A stretch of 64,000 nucleotides of DNA from Oscheius dolichura (lineage: Eukaryota; Nematoda; Chromadorea; Rhabditida; Rhabditidae). The notes below the pieces were generated by a model. The model was not told where the DNA came from and made no database searches. It saw only the letters and a program-made list of their open reading frames with translations. Location of the stretch: positions 3,534,001 to 3,598,000 of the forward strand of contig OW051497.1 in NCBI GenBank assembly GCA_932521035.1, written 5' to 3'. The position numbers and the translations under genes are program-made. Below are positions 1-13,206 of this stretch, piece after piece (the stretch's first letter is position 1; each line of letters begins with the position of its first letter).

Positions 1-3000
1 TTTTGAGTTTTGTTTTCAATGGGCTTTTTCTCAAATCATGCAAAGTTCCCACGAATTATGTCAAAAATAGTGCGTCGTTTCGAGACAAATTGCAGCAGAG
101 GGGTATCAAACACGCGTTCTCCCCGTCTTCCCCTCTCTTCCCAAAGAACATAGTATAAGAATCGATTGGCCCATCAATAAACGTAGCAATGGAGCTAGGC
201 AGCAGGCAAAGTGAATTGTTATTCAGTCGATGCTACGCAGCGAAAAGACCATGGGGTCCCCTGGGCTGCGTCTCGCCATCTAACCTGCTATATCGCCCCT
301 TGACGCACCGCCAACACTCTGTATCCTCTTTAACCCACATAGTCCCTTTGCGCAGTCGTCGGTTTCTGTGTCATGTTATAACGTAATACGGGGAGAAGGA
401 GGAAGAAGGGGGCATCCCCCGAAAATCCCGGCCCCCTCCGATTTCCTGAATGGATTCATTTCCAAATAGTAGACTAGATTACGTCAGGTTTTAATTTTCA
501 AAGGCTATCCAGACAAACCAGCTGTTAAATTACGGCCGAAAGTTTGAATAAAGATGGAGGGAGGCAGCGGTTACAGCACAAAGGTGATTTGCGAGGGCAA
601 TTTTCTATATTGAACCAGAAGAACAAAAGAAAAGCCGAAAAGCCATGAAAAGTGTTTTCTGATATTCGTACAGAGGATTACAAAGGCGCGTTCGAGGCTT
701 TTAGGAGAATTTGCATGAGACTTATTTGCTTTCTGATGCTCATCTCTGTTGAAATAATAGAAAACAAATTGTTGACTGAGTGAACCATTGTTCGCTACCA
801 AACTGCGGAAAGAGAAATCTCTCGGCGCAAAAGAAAAGATAAAATGAAGACTAGTCCAACTAATTGGATAATTAGTGAATGGGCTAAGGAACAGGTGTTG
901 TGAAATCGGGCGGAAAGACGAGAGAGGAAGACAGGTCGGCTGACCGGCAGAGACAGTCTCAATCTTGGTTTTCGTCTCTCTGTCTATTAGACGGGCGATG
1001 AATCATCCTGCCGGCCCGCTGGGTCACTGTCAGTGAAAAATACTAAAACTGGAGGCGGGGGACGACGAGAAATGGTGGTGACTAAGAGTCTCTGTCAATA
1101 CGGTTTAACCTGGTGATCCCCCTCCTGGGCGTTCACGTGAATTTCTTTTCCCAGACTTCCAGTCCCAGAACAAACGGCGCTATCAGACTAAAGTCAAATG
1201 GTTTATAATCTGGGATAGAAACGGGAAGCGTGGGCTATCGTTGTCGGCCGTTTCAAAATGAAATACCTTGGGAGTACTTCTTCGACAAGAAGTGCTTTTC
1301 CTTGAATGCCTGCTCATCTTCTCAATAGTAGCAATCAAGAAGGGAGGGAGATCTTGCTTCGACCACCACCTCCTCCTCTCGACTAAGCCATGCGTTGGTC
1401 GCTTTTTCATGACATTACATTCTCATTCACCGCCTATGCTCTCTCCCAAGCAGTGAAGTTTACCAGCGAGACACATACGGGGTACTCATGGTAATGGATG
1501 TGGTGAGAGGAAAAATGCCGTCATTATTTTTCGTATGGAACAGAAAAACAATGTGGTGAAAAGGATATGTCGCAAAAGGAAAGACAAGCGAAGGAAGTGC
1601 TTCGCTTGTTAGCGTGACGCGTTTCGTGATTGATGGCCAGCAGAAAAGAAGCAGCTCATGTCCAAAGAGACTTCAGTGGACTGTGTGGAACGTCGATAAG
1701 GAGATTTAGCAGCTGATTTCAAGGAAAGGAAGGATCTCGGAGCGTCAAGAGACGCGATAAGTTCTAATTTCCAGCCATATCCGCGTTCAAGAGAGCTCCC
1801 GACCGGGGGAATAGCAGGGACTGATGAGCCCTTGATTGTATGGCTTGTTGTAGAGGGGACGGGCATATGGAATCGAAAAAGATCAAAGCTCTCGCAAGTA
1901 AACAGGCTAAGAGGTGAAAAAGAAAGAGGGAAACAAGAGCGCGCTTGTCCAGAGCTTCGAATCAGAGAGGCAAAGTATGGGAATCAGCATAATTTTTATG
2001 ATTGAATCCAGGGAAAGTCACTCCAATCCCTCGTGAGTAGTTCGCCTGAATAGGGTAAATTCATAGAAAACGAGGCCATCCAAAAAACAAGCATGATCTC
2101 TGACGTCGGCCAGTACTCATAAACTATTCATGGAAATGAAAGACCTCGAAAGGAGAGGGGCACTTTTGGTACATCTGGACCAACTAATGACTACAGGGAA
2201 GCGGAAGCCATCAAGCGAGAAGCTGTTCATTTGATATTCTGTGAAACGGCCTAGTACTGACCAATTTTGGCGGCTGGTCGGGAACGGCGAAAGGGCAGCT
2301 GAACTGAGCTACCCCCGGAGGCAAACAAATGGGAGAAGCGCCGCTGACACTCGCATTACGTTCGACTGAAACAGTGCCCCCAATGTATTAGGCGACTGGA
2401 GGGTCACAGACGGAACTCCACGTTCTCGGTATCATTTTTCATATGTTTTTGACTGGACACAATGCTGTCAAAAGTAGTTGTGTTTGCCGACAAACAGCTG
2501 ACTTCACAAAGAGTTAGGAGCCGAGTCTATACTTGAACTTTCTGAACAGCCATCTTGTTCAATAGCACTTACTCCGAGTGTGTTCTGTTTATCTGGATGT
2601 AACGGCTGGCTGGGGGAATTTCAAATGGAAATGCTTGGCCAGAATCTTTCGAGTGCGTGGGGAACAGATGACGTAAAGTTCTCCCTAGGCACAAGGCAAT
2701 TTTTAAGATCTCTCTCGTTTTCACTACTATTTGAACAAAGCATAATTATAAGAGGGTGGAAGGGGAACCCCCGAGAGATAACATAATCCGACCCTTTCAT
2801 AAAAAGAGAGAATTGTAGCAGAGAAATCTGCCTTTTCGAGGGGCATTATTGCGGAAATAAGGGTCTCTGCTGTCCCTCCGGATATGCGTCGGCGATGTTG
2901 CTAAAAATCGAGCTGTGTGCTCCTCCTCCGCCCGGAACATATAAGGCTTATTGAAGAAAGGGGGAACGGCCAAAATGCTTCACACAGCCTGCTGGGATTT

Positions 3001-5224
3001 ATCTGTTTATGTCGCTTCCAGAATCACATTTCGAACAAGCTGACAGTAAACAATTTCGGCCTATTTCGCAGAAAAGATGCGGCAGCATGTGTACGTTAAT
3101 TAAGGTTCCTAAACCTGACAGGCGACAAAGCACCTAACATCTCGGAGTATTAGGGTCGCGGCTTTTTATTTTTGCAGGTAGAGAGGGAAGGAGGATGAAG
3201 GAGGCGAGAGGATATTATTGGGTAGGGAAAATGTTTATTTACCCAGGTGTCGGAGCAGTACTTTAGTTCTTAAAATATCAAATATTTACATGCTTCAATC
3301 GGTCTAAACCGAGAACCACTCAAGGGAATTGCCTACGTATCGTTACTAATTTAATAGTCAGGGCATTGAGGCCCAAAGAAAGACCATCATGAATGATGGA
3401 TAGGAAAGGAACACGCGTAGTAGCCAGGAACATCGTCTGCTAGACTCCTTCAGACATTCCCACACAAAAAGGAACAAAACAAAAGGAAGAGACACTTTGT
3501 CCTAGAAAGGCGGTCAATTTTTCTAGTGGACTGAACAATTTGATAAGAAAATCGGACCGTCCACCCTCTAAAAGCTCGGGACGAACTCAAAAAGCCCTTT
3601 ATCGGTTTTTCTGACCTACATGCTCAGAAAAGAATGAACTTAGATGTATATTCTCAGAGCTCATCAAAGCAGCAGCAGACGTAACTAATTAGTAATCTTT
3701 TGTCTTCTTTTGAGAAAGGGCGACTTTTTCTTCTCGTTTAGAAAGTACCAGGAAGCGGGAAAGGACAGACAAGAGGGAGAGCGTGGATTATTTCCGCAGG
3801 AACTCCTCTAAACGGCCTCTTCAACCGCTCGAATAAATCGCTAATACGTAAAAATGCATGCGGCTGTGCTCACGCGGGAACGACAGATACTTGTTTACTG
3901 GATTAGGTTATAAGCTGTGCGAGGAGGCGAAACAGAAATAAAGAGGGGAGAGTTCTCTAAACAAATTGACAATATAGATGGCCTTGAAATGGGTTTGCTA
4001 TCTCTGCGAATGATTAGCGATAGCGGAGGTGGCGGGACCGCTGGAGAGATGCCGGCCGTGCAGCGTGTCGCCGGGAGATAACAGTCAATGAATGTAAGTG
4101 TTCAGAATGAGCTAAGAGGGCAGCTAATCCACCCGGCCAGGTTCTGAGCACAGCCCAATTCGACTGAAATGACATCATGCGGGTTTCTTATCAGGATTAT
4201 CGTCAGCTGTGCGCGTATTCTACTCAGAGCAATGGGTACAGACCTCATACAACGAAAAACAGAAAAGGGAGTGGCCCGAGGAGGAACTCTCTGGCGCACT
4301 GTCTTGGTCCGCGGGTGAATAGCCAGACCGGTTACCTCCTCTTAGGGCGAGGCCACCTCCTCACCCCTACCTCAAAACACTCAAACCTGTGAATTAGCTC
4401 TTCTAGGAAGTGGGCCAACAGCGAACACTGTAGTGCCCCCAAAAAGTAAAAAGTCTCGCCGACAAGTGGAAGATGCTTGTGATAGAAGAAAGGACGCAAT
4501 AGCCTTTCGTCATGCAGCCATGGCCCAGAAGGTCTGACGCACTAGGCCAATTTTGAATGGCGGATCTAGGCCGTTTAGGAGCGGTTCAGAGAGCTAGTGG
4601 CTCAAAAGTTCGTATAAACATGTGGAACAGGGCAAAAAACGGGGCAAACAGGAAGAGGGGGCATTTCAATGACGGCCATTAAAATCGACAAACGCTTCCG
4701 AACTGTTGATTTTAGAGATTATCCAGGCGGGATGAGGCCATTGAGAATTTGCTCAGAGATTGTAAATAAAAAAAGAGTACCTCAACCAGTTGAAGTTTTT
4801 CGGGAATCTCCAGATTTCTCCGAAGGGATGGGATTTCTGATCCCTTGGAGAAAGGAATGCCCTACCTCCTCTAATCGTCATTAATGAACGAGGGCTGTAC
4901 TCTACGCCTTCAATGATTTTGTATGTTAGACCGGATTCGATTATGGTAATCCCTTTACCACGGTCTTAATTTTCTCAAAAGGCAACTTCCAGTAAATAGG
5001 AGTGGAAGGAGAAAACGCGTGTCAGTACGTGAGTATCGAAGACCACGGCCTCTTCCGCCCGAGGCTAATGTTTACCTAAGCGCATCCTCAGGAAAGCTTC
5101 TTGTTGTCAAACGACGTCTACGTAGCACACACAAACAGGAAATGCTCCTTTTTCCTGCTAACACCGCAAAGAAAAGTGAGTGACTCAGACCCGCGTCACA
5201 CTGTTCTCAAAGATCATTGCCTAC
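1..5224. other. Non-coding block, no gene found
   Basis: I see no exon here that I can support. The first ~370 bases are pyrimidine-rich on the + strand. From about 380 onward the + strand becomes purine-rich; by hand count, bases 3181-3240 are about 75% purine. The open frames here translate to low-complexity or stop-bounded strings without splice context. The purine bias matches that of introns and flanks of minus-strand genes elsewhere in the window, so this block may be intron or 3' flank of a minus-strand transcript. That is inference. Confidence 0.5.
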
Positions 5225-5551
5225 CTGAACGTCGCGGTTGGATTTTGAGTGAAGACGGTCGGCACTACGACGCCTTCTACGTTCTCTCTGTTCCCTGGGG
5301 ACAGCCGACGGTTGGACTACGGAGGTGGTGAGCAAGACGTCCGGAGCAGCGCTAGCTCGTCGCCGTTCCTTCGGCAGCTTCGTTGTGGCCGGCTCCTGTT
5401 CGGAAGATTCTTCCGGCGCTTTGCGGAATGGCACGAGATGAGCCAAAAAGGAAACAGAGCGTCTGCTCAAGGTTTTCGACAATCGCTTGGTCCAATTCTT
5501 TCGCTCTGGTTGTGGTTGTTGTTCGTCCGTAACCGACATTCTTAACGCATT
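5225..5551 (-). CDS. Single coding exon of an unidentified basic protein (partial)
   Basis: A minus-strand open frame of 109 codons is bounded by an acceptor-like sequence (tgttcag, exon from 5551) and a good donor (CAG|gtaggc, exon end 5225), phase 0 at both ends. It contains ATG at 5539, so it may be a first coding exon or an internal exon. The peptide is strongly basic, with blocks KNWTKRLSK, KLPKERRR and EQRERRRRRSADR, and is otherwise Ser/Pro/Gln-rich and probably disordered. No domain is recognised. It could belong to the minus-strand gene that starts at 13206, or be a separate gene; no exon linking them was found. Codon use and length make it much more gene-like than the surrounding DNA. 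Confidence 0.45.
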
Positions 5552-8500
5552 CTGAACATTTGGAATAAACTAAATTAATGGGAATAGTAGAGAAACAGCC
5601 GTGAGGAACAGGAAATTATAAATAGAGACACAAGTCCGAGGGTAACAGAAATCCGGTTGTGAACTGTGACACCCTATATGCGAAAAAAGAAACACGGAAG
5701 GATAAAGGAGAGGCAAGAGCTGGAACACCGCAAAGCGGCTCGGTTGACCTTTTCAAAGATCGGGAGCAGTAGAAAAGGAAGCCAGTTTTACCATATACAA
5801 GAACTTTTAACGTGATATTTGCGAAAATATATGACTAGTGAAAGGGCATACGGTATTCCTGAGGACAAGAGTTGAAAACAGGATGTGGCACGTTTTAACA
5901 ATGGAAAAAGAGCTATTGTAAGAGAGCCTGGCCAGAAAGTATTGTTCCTCGGTGTTTATTAATATTACCGCTAGACTGAACATTTCATCGACAGAAAAAT
6001 ATCAGATTAGGCCTAGCAATATAAAAACAGAGCCATCATTAGATACAACTCGCCCCTATCATAATCTCTCCGAAACATCTGACAAAAACAACGCGTTGAC
6101 CCTCATCTTTTCTACTTATCACCGTTATTTTTTACTCATGCGCGCATAGAAAGTGCAGTAGGTATTAAGTTTTATAAGAAATGAGGTGGAGCAGAGCTTG
6201 GCGGCGTTGGGACGATTTCTATGTTATAGGACGGGTTTGTGACCCCCGCCATAGTCAACCACAATGAACAGTCGAAATAGGTGACGCCATTATGTGGCCC
6301 CGTTAGTGGAGACGTCAACCATCTTGATGGCCCGGGAGAATCAGAATTGCAAACAGAATCTTTGAGCATTTGAGCTCTCATATAGAAGAAAGGGAATCAG
6401 ATGTTTTCCCCGCCCCAATTCGGAGATTTAATAAGGAAAACCCACGCCTAGAACTTCGCAAATAAAGATAAATTAGCTTTTGTGGCTGTCCCTTTGGATC
6501 TTTCAAAAGATTCGGATCGAAGCGACCAGCTGGGATTAACTTCGAAAGATTGAGGCCACTGTCCCTGGTTTATCTCCTTAAAAAACTGCCTATTTTCCCC
6601 CCAGTCCTCATGGTCCAAAAAATATACAAAGCCATCAGACGGTCAAGGTTTATGAACCTTTTTATCGAGGTGTTACATGCCGCTCCACAATTAGGCTGTC
6701 ATGGGCAAAAAGGATGGCTCGTTTAGGAGATATTGCCAAGGAGAAAGGGGTTCGGGGGAACGGAGATTGGACTTTTGGTGTTTTAGTGAGGGGTCAGACA
6801 TAAAAGAAGAAGATAAAATGTTCAGAGAACAAAGGGGCTGGCATTCTTTTGGTCCACGAAGTGATCACGGGATCGACTTTCTAGAAGTAAGGAAATACCG
6901 TATTCAAGGTTTAAATTAAGATGGTGGGGTGTGTTTCATTTAGGAGGGTCGCTATAGGATCTGATACAGGTTGGACGGAAGTCGAAGTGGCAGGCAATAA
7001 GACCGATGGTTATCTTTGCGAATTTCACTGGGAATATACTAATTGATACGGCCCGAGAGAGAAAACGCAAACATTGAAAAGGAGGGCACTGTTTATGACT
7101 CACTTCGGGATAATGGCTATTTGTAGCTGTATGTGAGTCAAAAAGGGTAATAGGATAAGCTGCTGTTTAAATGAGGAAACAGAATAATCGCTATGCTGTC
7201 TGTTGTCACCTGCGCAAGGGTGTAACAGCTAAACAGCGCCTCTGTCTAATCACTGCGGTCACATCTGTTTAAGAGAGAGGCGCACCGACTAGAATACGGC
7301 TCCCGAATGACTCCCTTCGCAGGATCAAAGGGCCCACATAATTGTAGATGTCAAATTATTCCCAATTTTAATATGAGAGAGGAAAGGGTCTTGAATAGGT
7401 CCCCGCGCCACGGACCAAAATAGCAAGAAAACGTAATGAAGATCTCCCTCTCCCTCTAATGACAGTTGATGCAAAATGAAGATTTTCGACAGCGCACAGC
7501 TTTATGCCAGATGGCAACCACCGAAAAGGGAACACCTGCAAGAAGTCCTTCGCAGACGGGCGTTGAAAAAATAAAGAGGCCGCACCCGAGGATTTGTACT
7601 CCTAGATTGGAGAAAAAGCTTTCAGCTACGCAAATTAATGCTATGTTGTTTTAGGGGAGGGAAGCCGTAGTGAGACCCTTAGTCAAAACACTCAAAGACT
7701 AACAGATGTTTTCTTAAGTTCAGATATAGTGCAAGTCGTAGGAAAACATGTCTTGTTCTATCTTCTGGCCTCTAACAAGTTATTTTTAGAGACTGACTAC
7801 ACTTGCCGGATGTTTTCATTGCCTTCTTTGCTCAATACCTTCGAGGCAAGGCGGCAAACTGCGGCAAGAGATGACCCCTGTCAGTCATTACACCTGGCTC
7901 CCATTATCAATAAGCCTGGTCCGACTATGTAATATTGCTGGGCAAACGTTTGACTGGAGGGATTGGAAGAAAATAAAGAGGAAGAAGACGAATTTCGGGA
8001 AGGGTAAAATGAGGTGAGCATGGTCAAATTAGGAGGCGCCAGACGGGTGACATGTAATCGGAACAGAGAGACGACTTTTGGTTTGATTAGTAATTTAAAA
8101 CCGAAGGATCCTGAAGCAATTGTGCGGAATGGAAAATTGGGCATCTCTATGAGACACTCCAAGGCCATATGTATGGGAAAATCTCCATGAGAAGGTTGAG
8201 AAATCAGAGCCTCTCAAAACCAGAAATCGTAAAAAGATATATGACGGGACGTTTATTTTCTTAAGACCAGTGGCTAACGAAGCCATTGCGTTTTAGAGTG
8301 AACATGTCCAGCTGTCGACTAGGCAGTAAAATTGCTTGGAATGCCATGGCCATGCGGGAATCAGATAAGTACGGGGGTTGGGTTGGTAGAGGTCGTTTCA
8401 ATGAGAGAAAGCGGCAATGACTTATTTAAGGGAGGAATGAATGCGAACGGAGGAGGAGGAGGAGGACGTCCGTCCTGTATCAGATTACAAGAAGAACCGA

Positions 8501-11181
8501 GGACATACAATCAATATGCAAATGTGCGTGGATGACCTTGTATGATGACTGTCACCTGCCGATGGCGTCGGGGCGAGGCGAGTTATGGCATTCATCGCCT
8601 ATTACGGGGTCACAATTACCAGCCGGGGCTATTAGGGTCACCACATGGTTGTACACGAAGAGAACATCGTATTGTTCCCCCACTAATCACAATATCACAT
8701 TAAGGATAATGGCTGGAATAACGGGCTATTTAGCTAATGAATGGACTCTTTGACCAGCCTGCGTCAGAGTTTATCCGGAACACGCTACTCTCTAGAAATT
8801 CAGATATAGCCACCTTTTTAGTCCCCCACGTGTCCAACACTTCTTACTATGCTGGAATAACATTGCCCAAAGATGTAGCCTGACCCCGAATGTTTACGAA
8901 GACGACAGTTTGTAAAGATTAATCCGGCGAATACAAATAATTTCTAATTTGAAAGAGAAAACTTTCCGGGGCGAAGTTGTAAACAAGGTGGGAGTGTATA
9001 ACTAGCCCCACCAAAAAAGGTGGCCACGGGCTAATATTTAGAAGCCATATACTACGCGCCCGAGTCAGGAATTCATCGAACGGGGGGCTATAAAGATGAT
9101 GAAAAGATCCGGAAGATAGCACAAGATGTGGTGGTCTCTAATTCCCCTGGTGTAATACACTCTGATTTCTGAAGATAGGCTAAGGACTCACGTTCTTTCG
9201 CTTCATCTTGTTCAGGAAGAATTGAGCCGTCTGCATCGTGGCTCTGGTGAAGCTGAAAACTGAGTTTTTAAAGAGGAGGAGAAATTGTTTGGGTAGGAAG
9301 AAGTGTAGAAGGCTCCTGGTGGACAGCTTAATGAACCCCTTATTACTAGCAGGAATATCTGCAGACTTTAGAGCTTCTGTGCAAAGAGTAATCTCGGTAA
9401 TGGGGATATGGGCAGATCAAAGAAACACGTTCTATTGTCAAGGACACTGCAACATCTAAAAAATGACAGCCGTCGCTACTTTATTAGGCAGAGGTGATGA
9501 GTGAGGTGACATCAATTTCGGGATAAAAAAGCTCAGGTGATTTAGAGGGGGCGGGTTATAAACAAATCTGTAATAAAAGCAGCCAGATGCTACCCGCCCT
9601 TCTAAAAGTAAGAGGGGGCCACACTTTAATCTGTATCGAAGTTGTTTCAAATTGATACAAGCGAAGAGAGCGTTTTAAAAGTCGATCTCTCTAGATCGAG
9701 ATCACTCCCGCTTACTGTCTAGATGAGTCAGGATTCAAAAACGGTAAAACGCCTACCTCATCAAGGGCGTAACTGTAGCAGAAGGAATGCAGCGGTCCTT
9801 ATGACAAATTTATACCGTTGACAATTACAAATTATGCTATTAGAATTGCTAACTACATTCCAGAGGAGACAAATTCCGAAGCGCCCGGTATTTTGAACGA
9901 GAGGGAAGGGAGTATAATATTCACCTGCTCTGTACAACCAAACGCAATACTCCTTCAGAAACATAAACCAAACCTCGGAGTCTGAACAGGGGCTAAATGT
10001 TATGGTCTCTCTTTTGCACAAGCACAACATCCACTGACAACAGTCAACACGTACCGATTTCGAATATTCTTCGACCAAATGGCAAAAACACGAGGAGCGA
10101 TCGGCACCCGTTCGTATAAATAGGAATCGCTGTATCTGCGCCTATACTTGCCTGTGAACTGTTCGGCAAGGAATCTAAAGGAGGATGTTTAGGCAAGGTC
10201 TCGAAGAGCTTCTAGATGTCTGTGTTAAGGGTTCCTCTGCGGTAACTTGATTATAAAGATTAGAACATGTTTACATACGTATACCGATGGGGTCATCAAC
10301 ATTGAAATGGACATAGAAAGGGGGCAGGTGATGATCAGAAGCGGCCTAATGAGGAAGAAATTAAAGGAGGACTACGTCTACACATTTTTTTATCGTATCT
10401 GGCCGTCCCTCTAATTTCTGTTTATAATGATTAAGTGACGTCTCGCCAAAATGGGAAATAGGCAAAACATATGGCTAAACTGTCGACAAAGCCTGCTTTG
10501 CTCTGGGGAAGCTGATAGACCCGATGGGCATGATAGAGTAAATTAAAAAAGGGTGGGCGGTGACCATCTCCCGCATCTTGTTTAAAAAAAGACTAATTAA
10601 CAGTCAGACCATTGCGTGGGGAAACGGTTTTTTTCAACTATGATGTCAGCCTCATCACTTCCAATGATTCTAACCAACGCGAAAAAGCTTGAAAGATCGC
10701 GGGACAGCAGAAAATGGTAACAGGCAGACAGTTACATGGATTGGCTGTGTTCATCCTATTGCGGTGCGTTTCACTCCTGGCTCTGATAGAGCCCTAAGCT
10801 TGACGCCCTGGCGACATCCCTCTTTTGGATCAATCCGGTAAACATTACGAGAAATGAACGTCTAAAGAAGGGTCCGACCGGGATTGCTGTGTATATACAA
10901 AATAGTTGCAACGGATAGCTGGAACACGTCCTTTAGAAAGGAACACAGACTATAATGTTGACGTGGTGTGAATCACTTTGAATCAGCTCCCCGTTCCACG
11001 ATTTTCCATGTCCGTTTGGCCGTTCCTTTCCCAACAAACAGACCAAACGGAATTGGAACCAAAAATCATTTTGATTAATTACGGGCTTGTACTTCCGATA
11101 AGGTGTAAAAAAAAGAGTCAGGCGATTATAAGCCGCTTACATGGTATTTCGTCAAATTGATCAAATGGCTCCAGAGCATAC
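5552..11181. other. Non-coding block, no gene found
   Basis: This is purine-rich + strand sequence with no supportable exon. Open frames of 60-105 codons occur (for example 9761-10078 minus) but lack splice context and read as translated polypyrimidine tract. A segment at about 10545-10637 resembles one at 12325-12410 (see findings). The block may be intron of a long minus-strand gene. Confidence 0.45.
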
Positions 11182-13206
11182 CTGTCTATGGAATGGCGCT
11201 TGTGAGCATGGTTCCTCCGAGTGGAATTCACTTTGACCACGGTCACACCTTGTCGCGTTCGAGCGCTGCTGATCGCGTCCCACTGAAAAACGTCATACAA
11301 TAGACATACTGCTCATATTTGGGAAGAACTGTGCGTGCCTACCTTGGCCTCAAATTCCTCCTGGCTTTCACACTCTTCGTAGAGCCAATTTTCGGGAGGA
11401 GTGACGCAAAAGCCAATCTGTAAACAACGGATACATCAAAAGGGGACCGGGGAGAAGTGCCCTATGCTGCCAACGGCAAGGTGATTAACGCCAGCATGTT
11501 CCTGTAGTTCCAGTTTTCTAGTAAGGTTGACCGGCAAAAAGAGTCATGTATGCATAACAGCAAGCAAACAACTTTTCTGGCACTTTGATAGGGTTAGTGA
11601 GGTCAACAAGTGATCATTCTGGTTTGGAGAATAGTCTCCTGCTCTTGGACATTGCTTGGACAGAATGCGCCCCACCATATTCCTCACTTAATTATCATTA
11701 TCGGCTTTACGATGGTTTGTCTAGACTTAAAAGTGCTCTTCTTTTTGTATTCGAAAGTAGCGGTCACCACAGGGCGATAATTGGATACGTAACATGGTTG
11801 GACTAGTCTCAATAGACTTTGGACTGCATTTCTCCGGTAAATAGTAACTAGTTGAGTGTTGTCCATGAACCTAGTCGAAGCGACTGGTAGGGTAATTTTT
11901 AAGCGGGAACCAAAGTTATAAAAATAAAGAAAATGGATTTACCTTGGTGCGTTTACAATGAACATCTTGGCCTGAGCTGGAAGACGAACCGCGGTTCTCA
12001 TCGGAGGCAGCGATCTAAAGACAATTATTTAAAAGAAAAACGAAATGAGACCTTGGGGTCATCAGCCAAGTCAAATGATTCCCTGGCCGTCTCAAAATTG
12101 TCATTTTCCTTCTCATCAATTGAAGTGAGGCGTTCCATTTTGTTTTTCTTCATCTCCTTGGCAACTTCGTCCATTTTCTGAAAGGAGAAGAGATAAACTG
12201 AATTGTCGAACCCCAACCTGTTTCAGTTGTCGAACCTCTGGTTCCGGGACATTGTGGTCTATCTCAGAACAGGCTCGCATTTTAGCTCTGCCCTGAAAAA
12301 CGGTATGTTAGAATCGAGAGAGACGGAAAAGAGTGGGCGGCAACCCTCTGCTGCATCTTGTTATAGAAATGAGAATCAACACACATGACTGCTTAACGGT
12401 TTTTTTCTTGAATTTTAATGATTCGAATGTAATAAAAGCAGAATAATGTCTAAAAATAATGTCTCTAATAGGGTCAGACTTAAACTTTCGACAGCTCACC
12501 TTGAATAGTTTTTCTGACCAATCCAAAGAAGTTGATCGATGGATCTTGCGGTCCTCCCAGACCAATAAATTCTTGGGGACACCACACAAAGAAATCTGAA
12601 ATAGTATCCCCACCATCTGGTGATCATAAAGTCCTCAACCTTTCTGCGAGTCGTGTCCTGGACAATTGTCAGCTGGGCTAGGTCAGCAGTTGCTGAAGTA
12701 TCCGGCAGCACTTCCAATGGTTCCCACTGTTTCAGACCATCAATTAAGGACTAAAGTATGCAATTTGGATACAGTTCTTAATAGAAAACCTCTTCATTGA
12801 GGCGCATTGAGCTTCTGTTGGCCCTTCCAGGTGGCTTTGTGTCGAGATTATCTGAAAAAGAGCGGAAAAGCATCTTGTGTGGTCTTGGTCGTGTTCCCAT
12901 AACGAACGCTCAGTTTTCTTTGTGATTCGTGTTGAGTCAATTCAATCCACAAATTTGAATAGAACGGAGGAGTGATAATAAATGTAGAAACTGTCGCAAA
13001 AGACAAAGAAATGTTTCGTGGTCCAAAAATGGTTACAGAGAACGTTTTTCGTATTGTTTGATGGGTTCCCTTCTCTCCAATACTTTTGTTTGGTTCGATT
13101 TATGCTTTGATAAATGATTTCCAGGTGATAAACGTTCTAAACTATGGGATTTTCCTTTTCTATTGATCTAAAGCAAACAAAACCTACCGCTATGATCGTC
13201 TGCCAT
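11182..13206 (-). CDS. Unidentified multi-exon gene, 5' part (coiled-coil and possible PH-tail segments)
   Basis: Exons (minus): 13206-13188 (ATG), 12851-12790, 12750-12640, 12595-12500, 12292-12218, 12177-12052, 12014-11943, then probably 11417-11343 and 11282-11182. The first seven are phase-consistent and give 187 residues. The protein begins MADDHSDNLDTKPPGR. It has an acidic, lysine-rich stretch predicted to be helical or coiled-coil (KQKMDEVAKEMKKNKMERL, from about residue 118) and a serine run. The last two exons contain TPPENWLYEECESQEEFEAKW, which resembles the end of a PH domain, but that is only an impression. The last exon ends in phase 2, so the gene continues to lower coordinates. 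The join across 11942-11418 is unproven. I do not recognise the family. Confidence 0.5.

Noticed and set aside
1609-1866. 85-codon Ser-rich minus-strand frame
   Set aside because: Ser/Pro/Leu composition is expected from polypyrimidine sequence, and no flanking splice signals fit.
7881-8168. 95-codon minus-strand frame with a Ser run
   Set aside because: Low-complexity product of purine-rich + strand; no domain or splice context.
9761-10078. 105-codon minus-strand open frame
   Set aside because: No splice sites, no recognisable motif, Cys/Phe/Leu-rich as expected from translating pyrimidine-rich sense DNA.
12641-12750. Reading the exon straight through to 12500 in one frame (residues ...VEDFMITRWWGYYF)
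   Set aside because: A 44-nt intron (12639-12596) with good donor and acceptor gives phase-correct joins on both sides, while the read-through frame does not join the next exon.
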